DNA from: Gemmatimonadaceae bacterium
Lineage (GTDB): Bacteria; Latescibacterota; UBA2968; UBA8231
Assembly: GCA_002726335.1 (NCBI GenBank)
Contig: PBSR01000269.1
Span: 1 to 13,682, forward strand
Length of the DNA: 13,682 nucleotides
Reading direction: 5' to 3'
The notes under the pieces were generated by a model that saw only the letters and a list, made by a program, of their open reading frames with translations, searched no databases and had not been told where the DNA came from. A program made the position numbers and the translations under genes. Below are positions 7,500 to 13,682 of this stretch, one piece after another. The stretch's first letter is position 1, and the number at the start of each line of letters is the position of its first letter.

Positions 7500-8396
7500 A
7501 TGTGTGGAATCGTCGGACTGTTCCTGAAGAACGAGGCCCTGCGTCCGGACCTCGGGAAGCTCACCGAGCGCATGCTCCACGAGATGGTCGACCGCGGGCC
7601 CGACTCGGCGGGATTCGCCATCTACGACACGCCGGACGTGATGACGAAGGTCAGCTGCCTGTCGCTGACCGAAACCACCGACTGGGAAGCCCTGAGCAAG
7701 GACCTGGAGCAGACCATCGACGCCCAGGTTCAGGTGCACAGAGTCGAGGACCATGCCATCCTGCACACCACGGGAGATGGCGCCAGGGCACGCAACCGGA
7801 TCATCGAGATCGCACCGGATGTGACCGTGCTCTCCGTGGGCCAGGCCATGGAGCTGTTCAAAGGCATCGGGGATCCGGTTGCGATCACGGAACGGTTCGG
7901 CCTGGCGGAGCGCAGTGGACGACACGCCATCGCCCATACGCGTATGGCCACCGAGTCGGCCATCGTCATCGCCGGGTCCCATCCCTTCTCGACGGGAGCC
8001 GACACCTGTCTCGTGCACAACGGCTCTCTGTCCAATCACAACCGGCTGCGAGAGCACCTGCAGCGTCAGGGGGAGACCTTCCAGACGGAGAACGACTCGG
8101 AAGTGGCCGCAGGCTACCTGGCCTGGCGCATGCGCCAGGGCGATTCGCTGGAGAAAGCCATCGAGAGAGCCCTGGAAGACCTCGATGGCTTCTATACCCT
8201 GGCCATCGGCACGCGCGATGGCTTCGCCGTCGTCCGCGATGCCATCGCCTGCAAGCCCGCGGTGATCGCCGAGACGGAAGACTGGGTGGCCATGTCCTCG
8301 GAATTCCGCGCCATCGCCCAGCTGCCCGGGGTGGCCAACGCCGATATCTGGGAGCCAAAGCCGGCGACGGTCTACGCCTGGAGCCACGCCGCATGA
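7500..8396 (+). CDS. mgsA: N-methylglutamate synthase subunit A (class II glutamine amidotransferase domain)
   Basis: This 298-residue protein begins Met-Cys-Gly-Ile-Val-Gly. The Cys2 exposed after Met removal is the nucleophile of class II (Ntn) glutamine amidotransferases. 'RGPDSAG' at 32-38, 'HNGSLSNH' from 173 and Asn198-Asp199 in 'NDSEVAAGYLAWRM' are the other expected active-site elements of the glutamate synthase N-terminal domain. In N-methylglutamate synthase this subunit is thought to accept gamma-glutamylmethylamide instead of glutamine and release methylamine into an internal channel. A rhizobial GlxB-type name would describe the same family. The ATG at 7500 lies three bases after mgdD, with GAGG about 10 bases upstream. 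The TGA overlaps mgsB by four bases (ATGA). Confidence 0.87.
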   Translation: MCGIVGLFLKNEALRPDLGKLTERMLHEMVDRGPDSAGFAIYDTPDVMTKVSCLSLTETTDWEALSKDLEQTIDAQVQVHRVEDHAILHTTGDGARARNRIIEIAPDVTVLSVGQAMELFKGIGDPVAITERFGLAERSGRHAIAHTRMATESAIVIAGSHPFSTGADTCLVHNGSLSNHNRLREHLQRQGETFQTENDSEVAAGYLAWRMRQGDSLEKAIERALEDLDGFYTLAIGTRDGFAVVRDAIACKPAVIAETEDWVAMSSEFRAIAQLPGVANADIWEPKPATVYAWSHAA

Positions 8397-9076
8397 CGGC
8401 GCAGATCACCGAGCTGGATCTGGCGGCCCGCAGCATACGGGAGGTCAATTCCGGACTGCAGCAAGCGACAGAGGGTGCCTTCCGGGTCCTCAATCCCGGG
8501 GGCGTTCATGCGCTGGCCTGCGGTCTCGATGCCGAGCTCGACGTCCGCATCGACGGACATGCCGGCTATTACTGTGCCGGCATGAACCAACACGCCAGGG
8601 TCACGGTTTCGGGAAATGCCGGCACCGGTTGCGCCGAGAACATCATGTCAGGCGAGGTCCGCGTGCGGGGGGATGTCAGCCAGTCGCTGGCCGCCAGCGG
8701 CCACGGCGGGCTGGTCATCGTCGAAGGCTCGGCGTCGGCACGGGCCGGTATCTCGATGAAGGGCGTCGATATCGTCGTCGGCGGCGACGTGGGGCACATG
8801 TCAGCATTCATGGCCCAGGCAGGGCATCTCGTGGTGCTGGGCGATGCCGGTACGGATCTCGGAGACTCCATCTACGAGGCACAGATCTACGTGCGTGGCC
8901 AGGTGGCCAGCCTCGGTGCTGACTGTGAAGAAAAGCCGATGGCAGCGGAACACGAGGCCACCCTCGCTGACCTGCTGGACCGGGCCGGACTCGGTGCCGA
9001 TGCGGCAGGTTTCAGACGCTACGGCTCGGCCCGCCGGCTCTATCACTTCTCCATCGACAACATGGATGAATACTGA
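8393..9076 (+). CDS. mgsB: N-methylglutamate synthase subunit B (GltB C-terminal GXGXG domain)
   Basis: This 227-residue protein corresponds to the C-terminal beta-helix domain of glutamate synthase. Repeating glycine-rich turns run through the sequence: 'IDGHAGYYCAGMNQHARVTV', 'GNAGTGCAENIMSGEVRVRGD', 'GHGGLVIVEGSASARAGISMKG', 'GGDVGHMSAFMAQAGHLVVLGD' and 'EAQIYVRGQVASLGADC'. A short helical and basic tail ends 'YGSARRLYHFSIDNMDEY'. In the family this domain is a structural scaffold beside the FMN domain. The reading frame is open far upstream (from 6773), but that part is a low-complexity shadow of mgdD and mgsA. The ATG at 8393 gives the correct family N-terminus and an ATGA overlap with mgsA. 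The stop overlaps mgsC by one base. Confidence 0.87.
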   Translation: MTAQITELDLAARSIREVNSGLQQATEGAFRVLNPGGVHALACGLDAELDVRIDGHAGYYCAGMNQHARVTVSGNAGTGCAENIMSGEVRVRGDVSQSLAASGHGGLVIVEGSASARAGISMKGVDIVVGGDVGHMSAFMAQAGHLVVLGDAGTDLGDSIYEAQIYVRGQVASLGADCEEKPMAAEHEATLADLLDRAGLGADAAGFRRYGSARRLYHFSIDNMDEY

Positions 9077-10410
9077 TGCCTGATCCCCCGGACGAATCTC
9101 ACATCCCGGATACGGTGCCCCGCAAGTCGGCGACCTTCGACGACTACACGCTGTCGGAGATCCGTCGGGCGGCGGCCACAGGTATCTACGATATCCGGGG
9201 CGGCGGTACGAAGCGCCGGCTGCCCAACTTCGACGATCTGGTCTTTCTCGGCGCCTCCATGTCGCGCTACCCGCTGGAGGGGTACCGCGAGCGCTGCGAC
9301 ACCGACGTGGCACTGGGTACGAGGTTCGCCAGCAAGCCGATCGAGCTGAAGATCCCGATCACCATCGCCGGTATGAGCTTCGGCTCGCTCTCGGCGCAGG
9401 CCAAGGAGGCCCTCGGTCGTGGCGCCTCCGCCGTGGGTACGTCGACGACGACGGGCGACGGCGGCATGACACCGGAGGAGCGCGATCACTCCGACAAGCT
9501 CATCTACCAGGTACTGCCATCGCGGTACGGCATGAACCCCGATGACCTGCGCAAGGCGGACGCCATCGAGGTCGTCGTCGGCCAGGGAGCCAAGCCGGGC
9601 GGGGGCGGCATGCTGCTGGGTCAGAAGATCACCGAGCGGGTGGCAGGCATGCGGACGCTGCCGGAAGGCATCGATCAACGCTCCGCCTGTCGTCATCCGG
9701 ACTGGACGGGGCCGGACGATCTGGAGATCAAGATCCAGGAGTTGCGAGAGCTCACTGCCTGGGAGAAGCCGATCTTCGTCAAGATCGGCGCCGCTCGCCC
9801 GTATTATGACACGGCTCTGAGCGTCAAGGCGGGGGCCGACGTGGTGGTCGTCGATGGTATGCAGGGCGGCACAGCAGCATCGCAGGAGGTGTTCATCGAG
9901 CATGTGGGGATCCCGACACTCGCCGCGGTCAAGGAAGCTGTTCGCGCCCTGCAGGAGCTCGACATGCACCGCAAGGTTCAGCTCGTCATCTCGGGCGGCA
10001 TCCGATCCGGCGCCGACGTGGCCAAAGCCCTGGCTCTCGGCGCCGACGCCGCATCGATCGGTACGGCTGCCATGGTAGCCATTGGCGATAACGACCCGGC
10101 ACTGGAAGAGGAATACAGGAAACTTGGCACGACGGCAGGCGCCTACGACGACTGGCACGCGGGCAACGATCCGGCGGGTATCACGACACAACGTCCGGAG
10201 CTGGCAGCGCGCCTCGATCCGGTGCAGGCGGGGCGGCGGCTGGCGAACTATCTGTCGGTCATGACGATGGAGGTGCAGGCGCTTGCGCGAGCCAATGGAA
10301 AGAGCAACGTTTTGAACCTTGAACCGGAGGACCTGGCGGCATTGACGATTGAAGCGGCTGCCATGTCGGGTGTGCCGCTGGCAGGTACGAACTGGATTCC
10401 CGGAGGATGA
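9076..10410 (+). CDS. mgsC: N-methylglutamate synthase subunit C (FMN-binding glutamate synthase domain)
   Basis: This 444-residue protein is the catalytic barrel of glutamate synthase as a separate subunit. Typical segments are 'ITIAGMSFGSLSAQAKEALGRG', 'TTTGDGGMTPEER', 'GQGAKPGGGGMLLGQKI', 'IFVKIGAARPYYDTA', 'VVVDGMQGGTAASQE', 'LVISGGIRSGADVAKALALGADAASIGTAAM' and the tail 'PLAGTNWIPGG'. It would bind FMN and transfer the amine to 2-oxoglutarate. Where large glutamate synthases carry the three cysteines of a [3Fe-4S] cluster, this protein reads 'AGAYDDWHAGNDPAGITTQ' with none. The whole chain has only two cysteines ('RERC' and 'SACR'), so no such cluster can form. The ATG at 9076 overlaps the mgsB stop (TGATG). 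Confidence 0.88.
   Translation: MPDPPDESHIPDTVPRKSATFDDYTLSEIRRAAATGIYDIRGGGTKRRLPNFDDLVFLGASMSRYPLEGYRERCDTDVALGTRFASKPIELKIPITIAGMSFGSLSAQAKEALGRGASAVGTSTTTGDGGMTPEERDHSDKLIYQVLPSRYGMNPDDLRKADAIEVVVGQGAKPGGGGMLLGQKITERVAGMRTLPEGIDQRSACRHPDWTGPDDLEIKIQELRELTAWEKPIFVKIGAARPYYDTALSVKAGADVVVVDGMQGGTAASQEVFIEHVGIPTLAAVKEAVRALQELDMHRKVQLVISGGIRSGADVAKALALGADAASIGTAAMVAIGDNDPALEEEYRKLGTTAGAYDDWHAGNDPAGITTQRPELAARLDPVQAGRRLANYLSVMTMEVQALARANGKSNVLNLEPEDLAALTIEAAAMSGVPLAGTNWIPGG
10402..10406 (+). promoter_or_regulatory. Strong Shine-Dalgarno GGAGG that decides the gmaS start
   Basis: GGAGG sits at the very end of mgsC. It directly touches an ATG at 10407, which is too close to use, and lies six bases before the in-frame ATG at 10413, which is ideal spacing. 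The second ATG is therefore the likely gmaS start. It is the clearest ribosome binding site in the operon, whereas most other junctions rely on overlapping stop and start codons. This suggests gmaS may be translated at a higher or more independent rate. Confidence 0.7.
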
Positions 10411-10412
10411 AG

Positions 10413-11720
10413 ATGACCGTCGATCTGGCACAGGAAGCGAGCGAACAGGGAATCGACTACTTCCTCATCTCCTTTGTCGACCTCTTCGGCGTAATGCGCG
10501 CCAAACTGGTGCCGGCGGCGGCCATCACCGACATGGCCGCAGAAGGCGCGGGCTTTGCTGGCTTCGCTGCCTGGCTCGACATGACCGCGGCCGACAGCGA
10601 CATGTTCGCCGTGCCGGATCCATCGAGTCTCATCCGGTTGCCCTGGAAGCCGAACGTCGGCTGGCTTGCCGCCGATCTCTTCATGGATGGCAAGGAGGTC
10701 GCCCACGCCCCTCGAAACGTGCTGAAGCGGGTGCTGGCTGACGCTGAAGACAAGGGCTATCGGCTGCAGCACGGAGTAGAGTGTGAGTATTTCCTGATCA
10801 CCCCGGAGGCCGACGGGTTGGCGGATGGCTCCGATACCCAGTCGAAGCCCTGCTACGACGTGGGTGCCCTGATGCGCCGCTACGATGTGATCAGCGAGAT
10901 CTGCGACGCCATGCTCGCCCTCGGGTGGGGACCCTACCAGAACGATCACGAAGACGCCAATGGCCAGTTCGAGATGAACTGGGACTTCGCCGACGCCCTG
11001 GTCACCGCGGACCGGCACGCCTTCTTCAAGTACATGGTGAAGACCATCGCCGAGAAGCACGGCCTGCGCGCGACCTTCATGCCCAAACCTTTCGTTGACC
11101 TGACGGGCAACGGCTGCCATGCACACGTGAGTGTCTGGTCCCCCGACGGCGACACCAACCTGTTTGCCGATGCTGCCGGGGAGCTCGGCGTATCACAGCT
11201 GGGGTACCACTTCCTCGGCGGGTTGATGGCACATGCGACGTCCATATGCGCCATCACCAACCCGACGGTGAACTCCTACAAACGCATCAACGCCCCGGCC
11301 ACCACATCGGGTGCCACATGGGCCCCGAACCTGGTGACGTATGGCGGCAACAACCGCACGCACATGGTTCGTATTCCGGGGGCCGGACGTATCGAGCTGC
11401 GGCTGGCAGATGGGGCGACCAACCCATACCTGCTGCCCGCTGCGATCGCAGCTGCCGGCCTCGACGGGATCGCCGAGAAGCGCGATCCGGGCCCTCGTCT
11501 CGACATCAACGTCTACGAAGAAGCCCACAAAGCAGGGGGGGCCGAGAGGCTGCCGCTCAATCTTCTGGATGCCCTGCGCACACTCGAGGCCAACCCGGCC
11601 CTCGCCAGCGGACTCGGCAGTGAGACCGTGTCAGCCTTTGTGAAACTGAAGACAGCGGAGTGGAACGAGTACGCCTCCCATCTGTCTGATTGGGAGCGCC
11701 AGAACACGCTGGACTGTTGA
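10413..11720 (+). CDS. gmaS: Gamma-glutamylmethylamide synthetase (glutamine synthetase family)
   Basis: This 435-residue enzyme should join methylamine to glutamate with ATP, giving gamma-glutamylmethylamide, the entry step of the N-methylglutamate pathway. It has the glutamine synthetase fold motifs: 'ISFVDLFGVMRAKLVP' near the start, 'ECEYF' at 123-127, 'NDHEDANGQFE' at 177-187, 'CHAHVSVW' from 235, the 'NPTVNSYKRINAP' ATP-binding loop, 'NNRTHMVRIP' at 313-322 and 'RIELRLADGATNPYL' from 326. The loops, especially 'NPTVNSYKRINAPATTSGATW', fit GmaS/GlnT-type enzymes better than housekeeping GlnA. The operon position after mgd and mgs supports this. I use the ATG at 10413 because of the GGAGG six bases upstream; 10407 would add two residues. 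Its stop overlaps the next start (TGATG). Confidence 0.9.
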   Translation: MTVDLAQEASEQGIDYFLISFVDLFGVMRAKLVPAAAITDMAAEGAGFAGFAAWLDMTAADSDMFAVPDPSSLIRLPWKPNVGWLAADLFMDGKEVAHAPRNVLKRVLADAEDKGYRLQHGVECEYFLITPEADGLADGSDTQSKPCYDVGALMRRYDVISEICDAMLALGWGPYQNDHEDANGQFEMNWDFADALVTADRHAFFKYMVKTIAEKHGLRATFMPKPFVDLTGNGCHAHVSVWSPDGDTNLFADAAGELGVSQLGYHFLGGLMAHATSICAITNPTVNSYKRINAPATTSGATWAPNLVTYGGNNRTHMVRIPGAGRIELRLADGATNPYLLPAAIAAAGLDGIAEKRDPGPRLDINVYEEAHKAGGAERLPLNLLDALRTLEANPALASGLGSETVSAFVKLKTAEWNEYASHLSDWERQNTLDC

Positions 11721-12619
11721 TGCGGCCGGCGATGCGCATCATCGACAGTCACAACCACGTCTATTACCACAAGCTCGACCCCGCCGGTGTGGTGGGCGAA
11801 CTGGACGAGTTCGGCATCGAGCGCTGCTGGGTGCTGACGTGGTACCTGCCGCCGGCAGAGGATGTCCCCGCAAGTCACGGCACCTTCAACCCGCGAAACT
11901 TCCGTCCCGACGGCACCCACGCCGGCTCCACCCTCGACGACGTGATCGAGGCCTGCCGGGCGTATCCGGACCGCTTCATCGGCGGCTTCTGTCCGTGTCC
12001 GGCAGAGGGCTCGGCAGCGCAGCGGCTGCAGGCGGCGTACGAGTTCTACGGTGTGCGGGTGTGTGGGGAGTGGAGCTACCGCATGCTGCTGGATGATCCG
12101 CGAGCACTGGAGCTGTTCTGGAAGGCAGGAGAGCTGAAGATGCCGGTGGTACTGCATCTGGACGTGCCCTTCCTGCCGGATTCTGACGGTGGCCATCGCC
12201 GCTACCACACCAACTGGTACGGGGGTGGGGCGCAACCACTGGAGCGCACGCTGCAGGAATGTCCGGATACCATCTTCGTCGGCCACGCTCCGGGGTTCTG
12301 GCGCTTCCTCAGTGGCGACGAGGCGACGGAGACCGAGATCTACCCGCGGCGACCGATCACGCCGGGCGGCGAAGTGATCCGCCTGCTCGACAAGTATCCG
12401 AACCTGTGGGCGGATCTGTCCGCCGGTTCCGGTCTCGGCGCGATGCAGCGTGACGAGGCCCATGCCCGTGGTTTCATCGAGACCTACCAGGACCGCCTGC
12501 TGTTTGGCCGCGACGCCCCCGGGGATGCCCTGCGCACGTGGCTACTGGGGCTGCGGCTCGACGAGACGCTCCTGGGCAAGCTGTTTCACGCCAATGCCGA
12601 GCGTCTCGTGCCCGTTTGA
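11720..12619 (+). CDS. Amidohydrolase family protein (amidohydrolase 2 type), coupled to gmaS
   Basis: This 299-residue protein is a TIM-barrel metal hydrolase of the amidohydrolase-2 group. The metal-site pattern is present in order: His11-x-His13 in 'IIDSHNHVYYH', His146 in 'VVLHLDVP', His189 in 'FVGHAPGF' and Asp265 in 'LLFGRDAPGD'. Members of this group hydrolyse or decarboxylate varied substrates, so the reaction is open. The middle is cysteine-rich for a cytosolic hydrolase ('GFCPCPA', 'VRVCGEWSYRM'). There is no signal peptide. The ATG at 11720 overlaps the gmaS TGA by one base, so it is very likely co-translated with the methylamine genes. An ATG at 11732 would also fit the fold. It is not one of the known NMG pathway genes. 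Confidence 0.82.
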   Translation: MRPAMRIIDSHNHVYYHKLDPAGVVGELDEFGIERCWVLTWYLPPAEDVPASHGTFNPRNFRPDGTHAGSTLDDVIEACRAYPDRFIGGFCPCPAEGSAAQRLQAAYEFYGVRVCGEWSYRMLLDDPRALELFWKAGELKMPVVLHLDVPFLPDSDGGHRRYHTNWYGGGAQPLERTLQECPDTIFVGHAPGFWRFLSGDEATETEIYPRRPITPGGEVIRLLDKYPNLWADLSAGSGLGAMQRDEAHARGFIETYQDRLLFGRDAPGDALRTWLLGLRLDETLLGKLFHANAERLVPV

Positions 12620-12655
12620 GCCGTTCAACCGACCCGGACTGTCTGGAGCCAGCCC

Positions 12656-13270
12656 ATGCCCGTCACCCGCAGATACTTCCTCAAATCCGCTGCCGCGATC
12701 TCCCTCGGCTTCACCGGCCTGCAGCGCAACATCGCCCTGGCCACGGGTGTCGGCGTCGGGTACGGCCCGTTACGGCCTGATCCCGGGGGGATACTGCAGC
12801 TACCCGAAGGTTTCAGCTATCGCGTCCTGTCTCGCACCGGCGACGCCATGGATGACGGTCTGCTGGTGCCCGGTGCACCTGACGCTATGGCTGCCTTTTC
12901 CGGGCCCCAGGGACGCACGCTCCTGGTGTGCAACCACGAACTGACGGCCGGGGCGCTGGCAGCCGGGGCCTTCGGCGAGCAGAACGAGCGCGTCGCGTCG
13001 CTCGATCGCCGATGGTTCTACGACTACGGCAAGGGTTCCCCGGCGCTCGGAGGGACGAGCACGCTGGTGCTCGGCCCGACCGGTGAGGTGGAGCGGCACT
13101 TCATGAGCCTGGCGGGAACGGTGCGCAACTGCGCGGGCGGTCCGACGCCGTGGGGCAGCTCCGTCCGACTGCGGTATTCGGTACAGTTGACGAGTGGGCG
13201 ATCGGGGCGATCCAATACGCCAAGACCGTGGGGTTGCGCGTACCCGAAGATCTCAGTGTACTGGGCATGA
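12656..13270 (+). pseudogene. Truncated PhoX-like (DUF839) protein with Tat signal
   Basis: The ORF has a good start: ATG with GGAG seven bases upstream. The N-terminus 'TRRYFLKSAAAISLGFTGL' is a twin-arginine signal (Arg5-Arg6, then Phe-Leu-Lys), so the intact protein would be exported folded. Residues about 35-168 match the beginning of PhoX-like phosphatases: 'LPEGFSYRVLSRTGDAMDDG', 'LLVCNHEL', 'GGTSTLVLGPTGEV' and 'LAGTVRNCAGGPTPWGS'. In the family this last motif continues as a Thr-Trp-Leu-x-Cys-Glu-Glu type sequence. Here homology stops abruptly after about residue 168 (near 13159), and the next 36 residues are unrelated, Arg/Ser-rich and antiparallel to nothing known. The same DNA in another frame encodes a LacI-family C-terminus. 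The family length is several hundred residues, so this copy cannot be functional. Confidence 0.75.
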
Positions 13271-13464
13271 ACGACCTGGAGATCGCCAGTATCTGCGATC
13301 CGGCGCTGACGACGGTGCGCATCCACCGGGGCGAGATGGGGCGAATGGCCGTACGTCGCCTCTCAGATCTCATACAGCACATAGACGAAGAACCGAAGAG
13401 GATCGATGTGCTCTGTGAGCTGATCGTACGCGCATCCTGCGGGAAGGCACCGGAGACTTCCTAA
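13150..13464 (+). pseudogene. LacI/GalR-family regulator, C-terminal fragment only
   Basis: This frame encodes about 100 residues that match the end of the periplasmic-binding-protein-like effector domain of LacI-family repressors. 'RPTAVFGTVDEWAIGAIQYAK' is the family's 'RPTAIfa.nDe.AiGal' strand, followed by 'GLRVPEDLSVLGMNDLEIA', 'DPALTTVRIHRGEMGRMAVRRL' and a final 'ELIVRASCG'. The DNA-binding helix-turn-helix and about two thirds of the effector domain are missing. The fragment begins right where the PhoX-like homology ends, in a different frame. A GTG at 13150 could formally start it but gives a headless protein. It is either a rearrangement remnant or an assembly join. The TAA at 13462-13464 is intact. 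Confidence 0.75.
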
Positions 13465-13468
13465 GGCA

Positions 13469-13491
13469 GCATGTCCGAGTCGAGGACATGC
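13469..13491. other. Perfect 8-bp inverted repeat (stem-loop) after the LacI fragment
   Basis: GCATGTCC at 13469-13476 is perfectly repeated inverted as GGACATGC at 13484-13491, with a 7-base loop. It begins five bases after the stop of the LacI fragment. No run of T follows, so it is not a classical intrinsic terminator. The 5' arm contains the ATG of the small zinc-finger-like ORF, so in RNA it would hide that start codon. It could be a weak terminator, an operator-like site or chance. Confidence 0.4.
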
Positions 13492-13614
13492 CAGGCCGAG
13501 GAGTGTGCTCGAGACTTCGTCGCCAAGGGATACTGCGTCAGACACTATTAGCAGATCCGACGTCACGGTTGCCTCACTCCCGAACGCGAACGGAGGCAGA
13601 TCGACATTTTGTAG
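13471..13614 (+). pseudogene. Small zinc-finger-like ORF interrupted by an in-frame TAG
   Basis: From the ATG at 13471 the frame gives 26 residues to a TAG at 13549-13551. They contain Cys7-x4-Cys12-x9-Cys22-x2-His25 with 'AKGYCVRHY' at the end, the look of the small zinc-binding element found beside HNH-type and phage proteins ('C..E.C.R...AKGYC..HY'). The same frame continues after the TAG with 'QIRRHGCLTPERERR' and stops at 13612-13614. In such elements 'HY.QIRRHG' is the usual continuation, so the TAG looks like a CAG-to-TAG nonsense change inside one domain. The full reading would be about 47 codons. A weak AAGG lies four bases before the ATG. It is in frame with, and just behind, the LacI fragment. 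Function is unknown; the family resemblance is from memory of the motif only. Confidence 0.5.
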
Positions 13615-13620
13615 CGACAG

Positions 13621-13650
13621 TTGACCGTGCGCCTCTGTGTCGACTATAGT
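13621..13650 (+). promoter_or_regulatory. Predicted sigma70-type promoter directed out of the window
   Basis: TTGACC at 13621-13626 and TATAGT at 13645-13650 each match five of six consensus bases and are separated by 18 bases. The surrounding 70 bases are less GC-rich than the genes and carry no convincing ORF. Transcription would start near 13657 and run to the right, into sequence outside the window. This is the only convincing -35/-10 pair I saw in the few non-coding stretches. Confidence 0.5.
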
Positions 13651-13682
13651 TCCCGCTCATTCTGTGAAGACAACCAGGCGAG

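Noticed and set aside
6773..8392. Upstream part of the long open frame that contains mgsB, as a possible large fusion protein
   Set aside because: The 540 extra codons are low-complexity Arg/Gly-rich sequence overlapping mgdD and mgsA in another frame. The family start of MgsB fits the ATG at 8393.
9043..10431. Long antisense ORF of 462 codons opposite mgsC, and similar ones opposite mgdA (2424-3359), mgsA (7467-8387), gmaS (10248-11126) and the amidohydrolase (11513-12463)
   Set aside because: They mirror well-recognised genes in a GC-rich sequence where antisense frames stay open by codon bias; their translations show no family motifs and are rich in Arg, Gly, His and Val.
13140..13169. 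Direct repeat GTCCGAC at 13140-13146 and 13163-13169 around the PhoX/LacI join as a recombination scar
   Set aside because: Recombination between direct repeats would leave one copy, not two 23 bases apart; a seven-base match in GC-rich DNA is easily due to chance.
13549..13551. The in-frame TAG as a pyrrolysine or suppressed codon, tempting because the window concerns methylamine
   Set aside because: TAG also ends the alpha/beta hydrolase (2374-2376) and mgdD (7494-7496), so it works as an ordinary stop; no pyl genes or methylamine methyltransferase are present.

Overview
The window is high-GC bacterial DNA in which every recognisable gene lies on the + strand, with almost no space between genes. 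No rRNA, tRNA, CRISPR or transposase is visible, so I cannot name the organism. It looks like a metagenomic or environmental heterotroph; gene order and codon use do not settle the phylum.

Layout. (1) Positions 1-2376 hold the 3' end of a Gfo/Idh/MocA-type oxidoreductase, a flavin-reductase-like FMN-binding protein, a membrane-anchored coiled-coil protein with a FlgO/CsgG-like C-terminal domain, and an alpha/beta hydrolase whose start overlaps the previous gene. (2) Positions 2421-11720 hold eight tightly packed genes that together make up the N-methylglutamate (NMG) route of methylamine use. These are mgdABCD (N-methylglutamate dehydrogenase, related to sarcosine oxidase SoxBDAG), mgsABC (N-methylglutamate synthase, a split glutamate synthase) and gmaS (gamma-glutamylmethylamide synthetase, glutamine synthetase family). 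(3) Positions 11720-12619 hold an amidohydrolase that overlaps the gmaS stop codon by one base. (4) Positions 12656-13682 hold a Tat-exported PhoX-like gene that breaks off mid-domain and runs directly into the C-terminal third of a LacI-family regulator in another frame. After that come a tiny zinc-finger-like ORF interrupted by an amber codon, and a good sigma70-type promoter pointing out of the window.

How the genes work together (family knowledge). GmaS joins methylamine to glutamate using ATP. MgsABC turns the gamma-glutamylmethylamide and 2-oxoglutarate into N-methylglutamate plus glutamate. MgdABCD oxidises N-methylglutamate back to glutamate and passes the one-carbon unit to tetrahydrofolate or releases it as formaldehyde. 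The net result is ammonium-level nitrogen and a C1 unit from methylamine. No C1-oxidation gene, transporter or complete regulator is present here, so use of methylamine as nitrogen source cannot be told apart from use as carbon or energy source.

Most notable are an MgdC subunit carrying two complete cysteine sets for iron-sulfur clusters, which classical sarcosine oxidase alpha subunits lack as I recall them; the translationally coupled amidohydrolase; and the broken-gene region at the right end.
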